Below the pieces are notes generated by a model. It was given only the letters and a program-made list of their open reading frames with translations. It had not been told where the DNA came from and made no database searches. From positions 1-41,015 of the forward strand of contig JANNQK010000167.1 of the NCBI GenBank assembly GCA_031400715.1: a stretch of DNA of 41,015 nt, read 5' to 3'. The translations under genes were made by a program, and so were the position numbers. Of the stretch, positions 24,976 through 31,888 are shown in pieces. The first letter of the stretch is position 1, and every line of letters begins with the position of its first letter. This DNA is from VFMC01 sp031400715 (GTDB lineage Bacteria; Actinomycetota; Acidimicrobiia; Acidimicrobiales; Ilumatobacteraceae).

Positions 24976-25033
24976 CCGAGCAGCGCCTGTCACTCCCGAC
25001 GCGAGTCCGGGTCGCGCTGCCCCGTTCGGTCAG
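24972..25033. terminator. bidirectional terminator-like inverted repeat between convergent genes
   Basis: Left arm CTGACCGA-GCAGCGC (24972-24986) pairs with GCGCTGC (25014-25020) and TCGGTCAG (25026-25033), leaving a five-base bulge. An inner ACTC/GAGT pair tightens the loop. It overlaps the fdh stop and ends just before the stop of the oppositely oriented LLM gene. There is no T-tract, as is often the case in high-GC genomes. Confidence 0.6.
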
Positions 25034-25034
25034 C

Positions 25035-26216
25035 TCAACGCTTGGCGCGTTCCTCTTCGTACTCGGCGATCGAGGTGAGCTGTGCGCCAAGTGTGGCATC
25101 GACCCACCTGCTGCCAGCACCGATGATCCGGTCGTAGCTGTTCTGCACCGACGTCAGCTGGCCGGTGAAGTGCGGCATCACCTGATCGGCGAACAGTTCA
25201 TAGCTGCGCAACGTGGCCGGGAAGTCGGCCAGGTCGGCGCCGAGGAAGAGATAGGCGCCGAAGCCACCGGTCTTGTCGATCAGCCGCTCGAGCTGCTCGA
25301 TCGCCATCTGCGGCGTCCCGATGACCATCCGGCCGCTCTCGTTGGCCTGGTCGATGATCTCGTCGTAGTCGGTGGGTCCTGGCGGACCGTTGGGATCGCC
25401 CATCGGGATGATGTGGCTCAGGTACTCGAACACCCATTGCAGGCCGTACTTGCAGTTCTCCTTGGCCTGCTCGACCGTCTCGGCGATGTGCATCGGGCCC
25501 ATCAGCCGCCACTTCTCGCGAGGTGCGTCGTGGCCGTGGAGAGCAGCCTCTTCCTGCCACACCTGGTAGTTGTAATCGAGCACCTGGAACCCGGCGGGTT
25601 CGGTAGCTGCGATCGACAGCATCCCGGTGCCGTAGCGGCCGGCGAGCTTCGACCCCGACGGAGACATCGATGACGCGACGGCGACATCGAAGTTGCTGTA
25701 CGGCCGGACCTGCAGCACCGCTTCGTCACACGTGAACCAATCCGTCTTCTCGGTGACCGTCTCACCGGCGAACAAACGCATCATCACATCGAATGCCTGC
25801 TCCATCCGCGGGCGCTGATCGAGGGGATCGATGCCCAGCATCGCCGCGTCGCTGGTGAGCTGGCCCGGGCCGGCACCGAACATCATGCGGCCGCGGGTGA
25901 GATGGTCGAGCATCACGATGCGGTCGGCGAGGATGAACGGGTGGTGATAGGGGAGTGAGTTCACCCCGGTTCCCAGCTTGATGTGCTTGGTGCGCTCGGC
26001 AGCTGCAGCGATGAAGACTTCCGGGCTGGCGATGAGCTCCGAGCCGGCCGAATGGTGCTCACCGATCCAGGCTTCGGCGTACCCGAGCCGATCGAGGTGC
26101 TCGATCAGCTGGAGATCGCGGTGCAGGGCGAGCGTGGGGTTCACCCCGGTCTTGTGCATCGGGGGCATGAAGATGCCGAAGCGGAGCGGGGCGGGGTGCG
26201 GCTGGAAGTGCGGCAT
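25035..26216 (-). CDS. LLM-class (luciferase-like) flavin-dependent oxidoreductase
   Basis: About 393 residues, TIM-barrel bacterial-luciferase fold. Typical segments are LRFGIFMPPMH at the N-terminus, YAEAWIGEHHSAG, KLGTGVNSLPYHHP, ILADRIVMLDHLTRGRMMFGAGPG and VIGTPQMAIEQLERLI. HxxGRxMFGxGxG-type loops bind FMN or F420. Many actinobacterial members are FMNH2-dependent monooxygenases of hydrocarbons or aldehydes. The substrate is not readable here. Several ATGs are in frame (26216, 26225, 26285). I choose 26216 because conserved sequence starts just after it. It converges on the fdh operon and is probably monocistronic. Confidence 0.85.
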   Translation of the reverse strand: MPHFQPHPAPLRFGIFMPPMHKTGVNPTLALHRDLQLIEHLDRLGYAEAWIGEHHSAGSELIASPEVFIAAAAERTKHIKLGTGVNSLPYHHPFILADRIVMLDHLTRGRMMFGAGPGQLTSDAAMLGIDPLDQRPRMEQAFDVMMRLFAGETVTEKTDWFTCDEAVLQVRPYSNFDVAVASSMSPSGSKLAGRYGTGMLSIAATEPAGFQVLDYNYQVWQEEAALHGHDAPREKWRLMGPMHIAETVEQAKENCKYGLQWVFEYLSHIIPMGDPNGPPGPTDYDEIIDQANESGRMVIGTPQMAIEQLERLIDKTGGFGAYLFLGADLADFPATLRSYELFADQVMPHFTGQLTSVQNSYDRIIGAGSRWVDATLGAQLTSIAEYEEERAKR

Positions 26217-26329
26217 GCAAAGCATCGTGACACACCGATCCACGACGACCTCGACTCCGAACGTCGCCCAAAGATCGCGCGACATCGACCAACGACCGCG
26301 CGTCAGTTCCCACGATCGAAGGGCGTCTC

Positions 26330-26605
26330 ATGACCGACAGGACGAAGATGACGATGGAGCTCGAAGCAGAGCCGGGCACCAGGGCCGACATCGAACCCAT
26401 CGCTGGGGTGAGTCTCGAGCTCTACGCGAGGATCGTTCGCTCGATCGCGATGGTGAACCACGACGTGTCGATGCTCGGGCCGATGGCGGCGTTGCACGGC
26501 GTGGATGCCGCGGCGTGGAGCCAGGCCCGCAGCGGCTGGAACCACCGCATCGCGAGCGACCAAACGGTCACTGTGCTGTTCCGCGAGCTCTACCACACCA
26601 GCTGA
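26330..26605 (+). CDS. small conserved-looking protein of unknown function
   Basis: A 91-residue acidic-to-neutral protein with no signal peptide and no membrane segment. The C-terminal half has a helical pattern (AAAWSQARSGWNHRIASDQTVTVLFRELYHT) that looks like a real fold. GAAGGG lies about eight bases upstream of ATG 26330, which supports expression. I do not recognise the family. It is divergent from the LLM gene and convergent with the PLP-dependent decarboxylase, with 56 bp between their ends. The GC-rich codon choice is like its neighbours. Confidence 0.6.
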   Translation: MTDRTKMTMELEAEPGTRADIEPIAGVSLELYARIVRSIAMVNHDVSMLGPMAALHGVDAAAWSQARSGWNHRIASDQTVTVLFRELYHTS

Positions 26606-26661
26606 TCGAGCAGGGAGCGCGTGCAGGCGGCACGGACAACCCCGCCATCTGCGGTGCTCGT

Positions 26662-27909
26662 CTATTCGACGGTTCCGTAGGCCCCTTGGTCACCAGAGGC
26701 GCTGGCGGCTCGCACCTCGTCGATCGTGGCGCGCAGGTCGGCGACGAATGCGTCGATCTTGCCGTCATGGACGGCGTTCACCGTGAAGTGCAGCGACGGC
26801 GGCGGACCTTGCCGATCGACGTACCAACCTCGTCGCCAGAGTGCGTCGGCAACGGCGAACACGTCGAGCGCCTCCGGATCGGTGGCGCCGACGGCCAACA
26901 ACGTCGCCTCCGGTCGAGCCCGCAGCGACAGTTCGGGTGTCGCCTCGACCGCGGCGGCAAGCTGTTCGCATGCACGGCGTGCAGCGGCGGTCACCCGCAG
27001 GTAGCCGTCGTCGCCGAGGTAGTGCAGTACCGCCCACGCGGCGCCCATCGCGCCTCCGCTCTTCGTACCGAGCACGCCGGACGAGCCGTAGAACCCACCG
27101 AGCCAGTTGTCGGTGAGGAAGGTCTGATAGGCACGCAGCTGCTTGGAGCGATGCATGATCACCGAGGCACCCTTGGCGGTGTATCCGTACTTGTGCAGGT
27201 CGACGGAGATGCTGGTCACTCCGGGAACTTCGAAGTTCCACGGCGGGATGTCGTGCCCGAGACGGCGGAGGTACGTCAGGGTCACGCCACCCATGCACGC
27301 GTCGACGTGGCAGTTGATGTCACGCTCGGCCGCAAGGGCACCGATGCCCGGGATCGGGTCGATCACGCCTTGCGGATACTGCGGTGCGGAACCGACGACG
27401 AGGACGGTGTCGTCGTCGATCGCTGCCGCCATCGCGTCGACGTCGGCCTTCCAGTCTGCGCCCACCGGCACTCGGCGGCTTTCGAGCCCGAAGTAGTAGC
27501 AGCCCTTCTCGAACGCGGCGTGAGCCGTGGTGGGCAGCACCACGTTGGGCCGCGTGATGTTGCGTTCCTTGCGTCCCCGCTCGCGGGCTGCCTTCACGGC
27601 CATCAGCAAGCTCTCGGTACCGCCGGTGGTCATGAAACCGGCTCCTTCCGTGCCGGCGTTCAGCCACTCGGCCACGATGCCGACCACGTCTGCCTGGATC
27701 GCGCGCAGGCTCGGGAACGCGTCGGTGTTGAGCGCGTTCTCCGAACTGAAGCGTCGGTATGCCTCCTCAGCGACCGCGACCACGTCGTCGCCTGCGTTGT
27801 AGGCCAGCGTGAACGCGCGGCCGTCGCGCCAGCGAACGTCGTTGGCCTTCATCTGATCGAGCCGATCGAAGATCTCGTCACGGCCGAGGCCGATGCTGGG
27901 GAGCGCCAT
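26662..27909 (-). CDS. pyridoxal-phosphate-dependent group II decarboxylase / sphingosine-1-phosphate-lyase-like
   Basis: A 415-residue fold-type I PLP enzyme. It shows GFMTTGGTESLLMAVKAAR (phosphate-binding loop), TTAHAAFEKG (ring-stacking His), NCHVDACMGG (Asp203, pyridine nitrogen) and SVDLHKYGYTAKG (Lys240, Schiff base). The following HRSKQLRAYQTFLTDNWLGG resembles sphingosine-phosphate lyases more than glutamate decarboxylase, so a C-C lyase or decarboxylase acting on a polar amine is likely. ATG 27909 lies 23 bp from the start of the divergent aminotransferase gene, with a TAGTTT -10 seven bases upstream, so the transcript is probably leaderless. Substrate unknown. Confidence 0.85.
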   Translation of the reverse strand: MALPSIGLGRDEIFDRLDQMKANDVRWRDGRAFTLAYNAGDDVVAVAEEAYRRFSSENALNTDAFPSLRAIQADVVGIVAEWLNAGTEGAGFMTTGGTESLLMAVKAARERGRKERNITRPNVVLPTTAHAAFEKGCYYFGLESRRVPVGADWKADVDAMAAAIDDDTVLVVGSAPQYPQGVIDPIPGIGALAAERDINCHVDACMGGVTLTYLRRLGHDIPPWNFEVPGVTSISVDLHKYGYTAKGASVIMHRSKQLRAYQTFLTDNWLGGFYGSSGVLGTKSGGAMGAAWAVLHYLGDDGYLRVTAAARRACEQLAAAVEATPELSLRARPEATLLAVGATDPEALDVFAVADALWRRGWYVDRQGPPPSLHFTVNAVHDGKIDAFVADLRATIDEVRAASASGDQGAYGTVE

Positions 27910-27916
27910 GGTCCCG

Positions 27917-27922
27917 AAACTA
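27917..27922 (-). promoter_or_regulatory. -10 element (TAGTTT) for the PLP decarboxylase gene
   Basis: On the minus strand TAGTTT precedes ATG 27909 by seven bases, fitting a leaderless TANNNT promoter. It overlaps the opposing -10 at 27921-27926 by two bases. Confidence 0.5.
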
Positions 27923-27926
27923 ACCT
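27921..27926 (+). promoter_or_regulatory. -10 element (TAACCT) for the aminotransferase gene
   Basis: TAACCT lies six bases before GTG 27933, the same geometry as five other promoters in this window. It overlaps the minus-strand -10, so the two divergent promoters probably compete for polymerase. Confidence 0.5.
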
Positions 27927-27932
27927 CACCTG

Positions 27933-29084
27933 GTGCCCGACCGCTCTCCCTTCCTGCTCGACGCAGATGTCATCTTCTTGAACCACGGTTCGTTCGGCGC
28001 CGTTCCCTCGCCTGTGTTCGAGCGGTATCAGCAACTGCAGCTCCAGATGGAGCGCCAGCCGGTCGAGTGGTTGCAGCGCCAAGCGGAGCCGATGCTGGCG
28101 GAGGCTCGCACCTCGCTCGCCGCGTTCGTCGGCTGTGCGCCCGACGAGGTCGTGTACCTCCCGAACCCGACGACCGCGATCAACATGGTCGCGAAGAGCA
28201 TCACGTTCGAGCCCGGCGACGAGATCCTCACCACCGATCACGAGTACGGCGCGATGGACCGCACGTGGAACGTCATCTGTGCCTCAACCGGTGCCCGGTG
28301 CGTGCGAACGCACATTCCGCTCGGGCTCACGGCCGACGAGTTCGTCGAGCGGGTGTGGGCACAGCGCAGCACGCGGACGAGGGTGTTGTTCCTGAGCCAC
28401 ATGACCAGCGCGACGGCCATGCGGTTCCCCGTCGAGGAGCTCGTTCAGCGCGCGCGTCAGGCGGGGATCCTCACCATCATCGACGGGGCACACATCCCCG
28501 GCCACGTCCCCCTCGATCTCACCGCCCTCGGCGCGGACATCTACACGGGCGCCAACCACAAATGGATGTGCGCTCCCAAAGGGTCGGCGTTCCTGTACGC
28601 CCGACGAGACGTGCAACACCTGCTGCGCCCGCTGGTGGTGAGCTGGGGGTGGCAGAGCGATCACCCGAGCGGCTCGCAGTTCATCGACCACCATCAATGG
28701 CAAGGCACCCGCGACCTCGCGCCGTTCCTCGCGACGCCTGCCGCAATCGAGTGGATGACTGCACAGGACTGGCCCGCCGTGCAAGCCCGGTGCCGGGCAC
28801 GGCTGACGGACGCATTGCGTCGGGTCGACGAACTCACCGGACACCGATCCGTGTACGCCGACGACGGTTTCGACTGGTTCGCCCAGCTCGCGGTCGTGCG
28901 CCTGCCCCACCTCGATCCGGTCGCCCTCAAACAGCGTCTGTACGAGGAGTTCCGAGTCGAGACACCGGTGCATCGCTTCCGCGACGACGTGCTGTTGCGC
29001 ATCTCGATCGCGATGTACAACACCGATGACGACGTGGACGCTCTCCTTGCAGCGCTTCGCACTCTGCTGCCCCAGCTCACCTGA
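27933..29084 (+). CDS. class V aminotransferase family PLP enzyme (isopenicillin-N-epimerase-like)
   Basis: A 383-residue fold-type I enzyme. It has an early substrate-loop motif FLNHGSFGAVP, the phosphate-binding PNPTTAINMVAKS, TIIDGAHIPGHVPLD (Asp184 to the pyridine nitrogen, His187) and GANHKWMCAPKGSAFLYAR (Lys210, the PLP Schiff base). The pattern matches the CefD / cysteine-desulfurase-like group, whose members act as epimerases, C-S lyases or desulfurases. Nothing nearby settles the reaction. GTG 27933 is supported by the TAACCT-N6 promoter. A perfect hairpin terminator begins two bases after the stop codon. Confidence 0.88.
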   Translation: MPDRSPFLLDADVIFLNHGSFGAVPSPVFERYQQLQLQMERQPVEWLQRQAEPMLAEARTSLAAFVGCAPDEVVYLPNPTTAINMVAKSITFEPGDEILTTDHEYGAMDRTWNVICASTGARCVRTHIPLGLTADEFVERVWAQRSTRTRVLFLSHMTSATAMRFPVEELVQRARQAGILTIIDGAHIPGHVPLDLTALGADIYTGANHKWMCAPKGSAFLYARRDVQHLLRPLVVSWGWQSDHPSGSQFIDHHQWQGTRDLAPFLATPAAIEWMTAQDWPAVQARCRARLTDALRRVDELTGHRSVYADDGFDWFAQLAVVRLPHLDPVALKQRLYEEFRVETPVHRFRDDVLLRISIAMYNTDDDVDALLAALRTLLPQLT

Positions 29085-29086
29085 CT

Positions 29087-29131
29087 CGCGATGAGAGATG
29101 AGTGCGCCACCGCCACTCATCTCTCATCGCG
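29087..29131 (+). terminator. perfect 18-bp hairpin after the aminotransferase gene
   Basis: Arms CGCGATGAGAGATGAGTG (29087-29104) and its exact reverse complement (29114-29131) flank the nine-base loop CGCCACCGC. It begins two bases past the aminotransferase stop, with no T-tract beyond a short TTG. A factor-independent terminator is the simplest role; being symmetric, it could also bind a dimeric regulator of the next gene. Confidence 0.75.
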
Positions 29132-29162
29132 TTGGGTCGATGTTGGCTAACGTCGCCGGGCG

Positions 29163-30056
29163 ATGGGGATGCCGCAGCTGAGCTCGACCGGGGACAACGG
29201 GATCGGCGTGGTCGATCTGATGATGGGCATCCCCGAACCGGGTGCCCGCGAGCACTGGTACCGCTTCCTCCAACCCACGCTGCGCGACGCCGAGAGCAAG
29301 CAGATGGCCATGCCCGCGCAGTACATGTTCAAGGACGTGCCGGCCGACCCCGACGGTGCCGACATGATCGCGTGGACGCTCGATCAGATGGACGGCCACG
29401 GCATCGCCAAGGCGCTCATCGGCGTCGACACCGCGGGCGGGCTGCAGAACGACGCGATCGTGAAGCACCCCGATCGCTTCTTCGGCTGCCTGCACGTCGA
29501 TCCCAACGGCGGCATGGACGTGGTGCGGGCGATTCGTCGGGCGCACGACGAGTTCGGCATCCGCGGTGTATCGCTGTTCCCGTCGGGGTGCAATCCTCCG
29601 CTGCCGATCAACGACAAGCGGATGTACCCGGTGTACGCCACGTGCATCGAGCTGGAGCTCCCCGTCCTGTGCTGCGTGGGAGTGCCCGGACCGCGGCTCC
29701 CGCTCGCTCCGCAGCACGTGGAACTGATCGACGAGGTGTGCTGGGACTTCCCCGAGCTCGTGTTCGTGATGCGCCACGGCGGCGAGCCGTGGGTCGACCT
29801 CGCCGTGAAGCTGTTGCTCAAGTGGCCGAACCTGTACTACTCGACCTCTGCCTTCGCTCCGAGGTACTACCCGCAGGCCGTGATCGACTTCGCCAACACA
29901 CGAGGCAGCGACAAGGTGATGTATGCCGGCTACTTTCCGATGGGGTTGAGCCTCGATCGGATCTTCTCCGAACTACCCGGCGTGCCGTTGCGCGACGAGG
30001 TGTGGCCGAAGTTCCTGAGCGGCAACGCGACACGCGTGTTCGGGCTCGATCGATGA
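29163..30056 (+). CDS. amidohydrolase-2-type TIM-barrel protein with an incomplete metal site
   Basis: A 297-residue protein of the amidohydrolase_2 (ACMSD-like) family. Recognisable parts are HPDRFFGCLHVDPNGGMDVVRAI, GIRGVSLFPSG, YPVYATCIELELPVLCCVG, ELVFVMRHGGEPWVDLAV and LSGNATRVFGLDR. The N-terminal strand-1 HxH metal motif is replaced by GVVDLMMGIP. The strand-8 Asp region reads YAGYFPMG instead of the usual GSDYP. Catalysis by the standard Zn mechanism is therefore doubtful. The stop overlaps the ATG of the Rieske oxygenase as ATGA, so the two act together. Related pairs are found in aromatic or steroid degradation clusters. Confidence 0.8.
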   Translation: MGMPQLSSTGDNGIGVVDLMMGIPEPGAREHWYRFLQPTLRDAESKQMAMPAQYMFKDVPADPDGADMIAWTLDQMDGHGIAKALIGVDTAGGLQNDAIVKHPDRFFGCLHVDPNGGMDVVRAIRRAHDEFGIRGVSLFPSGCNPPLPINDKRMYPVYATCIELELPVLCCVGVPGPRLPLAPQHVELIDEVCWDFPELVFVMRHGGEPWVDLAVKLLLKWPNLYYSTSAFAPRYYPQAVIDFANTRGSDKVMYAGYFPMGLSLDRIFSELPGVPLRDEVWPKFLSGNATRVFGLDR

Positions 30057-31015
30057 GCGGGTCCAACCCCGACGAGCGGTGGCCGTGGCCGATCCCGTTC
30101 GGCTGGTTCGCCCTCGCGTGGGGGAACGAGCTGGCCGCAGCTGCGGTGCTGCCGCGACGAGCCTTCGGTCGCGAGCTCGTCCTCTGGCGCGACAGCGCCG
30201 GGCTCGCGCACGTGCAGGACGCGTACTGCCCGCACCTCGGCGCCCACCTCGGCCACGGCGGATCCGTGCAGGGCGACGAGATCGCCTGCCCGTTCCATGC
30301 GTGGCGATTCGATGCTCAGGGACGAAACACGTGCATCCCCTACAGCGAGCGGACGAACGGCAAGGCCCGACTGCGCACCTACCCGGTGGTCGAGCGCAAC
30401 GGCCTCGTGATGACCTGGTACCACCCGCACGACGAACAACCGCAGTGGGACGTGCCCGAGGTGCCCGAGTTCGCCGACGGCGATGTGGGAGCTGCCTTCT
30501 CGGATCCGTTCGTACGGTTCTTCGAGATCGCCACCCCATGGCAGGAGATGGCCGAGAACGGCGTCGACTCGGCGCACTTCCGCTACGTCCACGGCACCGC
30601 CGAGGTGCCCCGGCTCGACAGCTACGACACCGATGGTCCGCGCTCGCGGATGCGATCGACCCAGTTCTTCACCACACCGCGCGGCACGACCGAAGGCCGC
30701 ATCGACAGCGACGGCTACGGGGCCGGCTTCTCGGTCGTCCGTTTCAGCGGCATCGTCGAGACGGTGTTGCTCGGCTGTGCCACCCCGATCGAACGCGACC
30801 GGTGTGAGATGCGGTTCACCTTTGCCGTTCGCCGCTTCGACGACGATCGCGTCACATCGACCGTCGGCCAGGCGTTCGTCGACGAGGTGTCCCGCCAACT
30901 CCTCGAGGACAAGCCGATCTGGGAGCACAAACGCTTCGTCGAGCGACCGGCGCTCGCCGACACCGATGGCCCGTTCCTGCAGTTCCGCCAGTGGGCATCA
31001 CAGTTCTACGCATGA
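30053..31015 (+). CDS. Rieske non-heme iron oxygenase, alpha subunit (KshA-like)
   Basis: A 320-residue protein. The Rieske [2Fe-2S] cluster is bound by Cys59, His61, Cys79 and His82 (YCPHLGAHLGHGG and ACPFHAWRF). The mononuclear iron motif is WQEMAENGVDSAHFRYVH, with Asp172, His175 and His180 in the typical N-x2-D-x2-H-x4-H arrangement. Length and layout resemble 3-ketosteroid 9-alpha-hydroxylase KshA and cholesterol-desaturase-type Rieske enzymes, so a steroid or other hydrophobic ring substrate is possible. No reductase gene lies beside it. It is coupled by ATGA to the amidohydrolase gene and followed 12 bp later by a transporter gene. Confidence 0.88.
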   Translation: MSGSNPDERWPWPIPFGWFALAWGNELAAAAVLPRRAFGRELVLWRDSAGLAHVQDAYCPHLGAHLGHGGSVQGDEIACPFHAWRFDAQGRNTCIPYSERTNGKARLRTYPVVERNGLVMTWYHPHDEQPQWDVPEVPEFADGDVGAAFSDPFVRFFEIATPWQEMAENGVDSAHFRYVHGTAEVPRLDSYDTDGPRSRMRSTQFFTTPRGTTEGRIDSDGYGAGFSVVRFSGIVETVLLGCATPIERDRCEMRFTFAVRRFDDDRVTSTVGQAFVDEVSRQLLEDKPIWEHKRFVERPALADTDGPFLQFRQWASQFYA

Positions 31016-31027
31016 TCGCGTTCTGAC

Positions 31028-31861
31028 ATGGCGTTGATCTATGCGGTGGTCGCGGCACTCCTGCTCGGCGCGTCCGACTTCTTCGCCGCACGCGCCGCGA
31101 GGACCACGGCGTCGATCACGGTCACCCGTTCGGCTGTCGCCGTGTCGACCGTGCTGTCGCCGACCCTGCTGCTCGCCGTGGACTCACGTTGGATCGGCCG
31201 CGACGTCGTGATCGGTGTGCTCTCGGGTCTGTCCATGACCACCGGCCTCCTGTTGCTCTACCACGGGTACTCCGTCGCACGGATGGGTGTCGTCGCGCCG
31301 ATGTCGTCGGTGCTGCTCGCCGCCGTGCCGGTCGTGTACGACGTGACCCGCGGCGAGACGCCCGGCGCGCTCGCCGGTGCCGGCATCGCGATCGGGTTGA
31401 TCGCCCTCGTGCTCACCGGCTACACGCCAGGTGGCACGGGCAGCGTGCGTCTGGGCGCCGTTCTCGGAGTCACCTCCGGCGTGGCGTTCGGCATCGCCTT
31501 CACGCTGATGGGCGAGGTGAGTGAGGCGAGCGGGCTCACTCCCGTCGTGGTGCAGCGATTGGCAGGCTTCGCAATGCTCGCCGTCGTCGGAGTGATCGGG
31601 AGCGCCCCGTTCTTCGCCTCCGAACGCATCGCTCGCAAGTCGGTGCTGGCCACCGGTTCGCTCGCCGTGTTCGCGATCGCCTCCCTGCAGCTGGGGTTCC
31701 AGAAGGGATCATCGGGACCCGTCTCAGTCGCTGCCTCCCAGTTCGCCACCGTGGCCGTCGTCTTGTCGGTGCTGTTCAACCACGAGCGGATGCGATGGTG
31801 GCAAGGCGTCGGTGTGGGTGCCACCGCGGTCGGTGTCGCGTTGATGGCAGCCGGCGGCTGA
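31028..31861 (+). CDS. EamA/DMT-superfamily transporter
   Basis: A 277-residue membrane protein with about ten hydrophobic helices arranged as two EamA repeats. The first starts LIYAVVAALLLGASDFFAARAA and the second RLGAVLGVTSGVAFGIAFTLMGE. The last helices (VAASQFATVAVVLSVLFNHERMRWWQ) have the typical EamA signature in which a glutamate follows helix 9. Drug/metabolite transporters of this type export small molecules. Substrate unknown. Twelve bases separate it from the Rieske oxygenase, so it probably belongs to the same transcript. Confidence 0.88.
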   Translation: MALIYAVVAALLLGASDFFAARAARTTASITVTRSAVAVSTVLSPTLLLAVDSRWIGRDVVIGVLSGLSMTTGLLLLYHGYSVARMGVVAPMSSVLLAAVPVVYDVTRGETPGALAGAGIAIGLIALVLTGYTPGGTGSVRLGAVLGVTSGVAFGIAFTLMGEVSEASGLTPVVVQRLAGFAMLAVVGVIGSAPFFASERIARKSVLATGSLAVFAIASLQLGFQKGSSGPVSVAASQFATVAVVLSVLFNHERMRWWQGVGVGATAVGVALMAAGG

Positions 31862-31888
31862 TCGCTCGACCCATCGGCGCGCCGGCCG

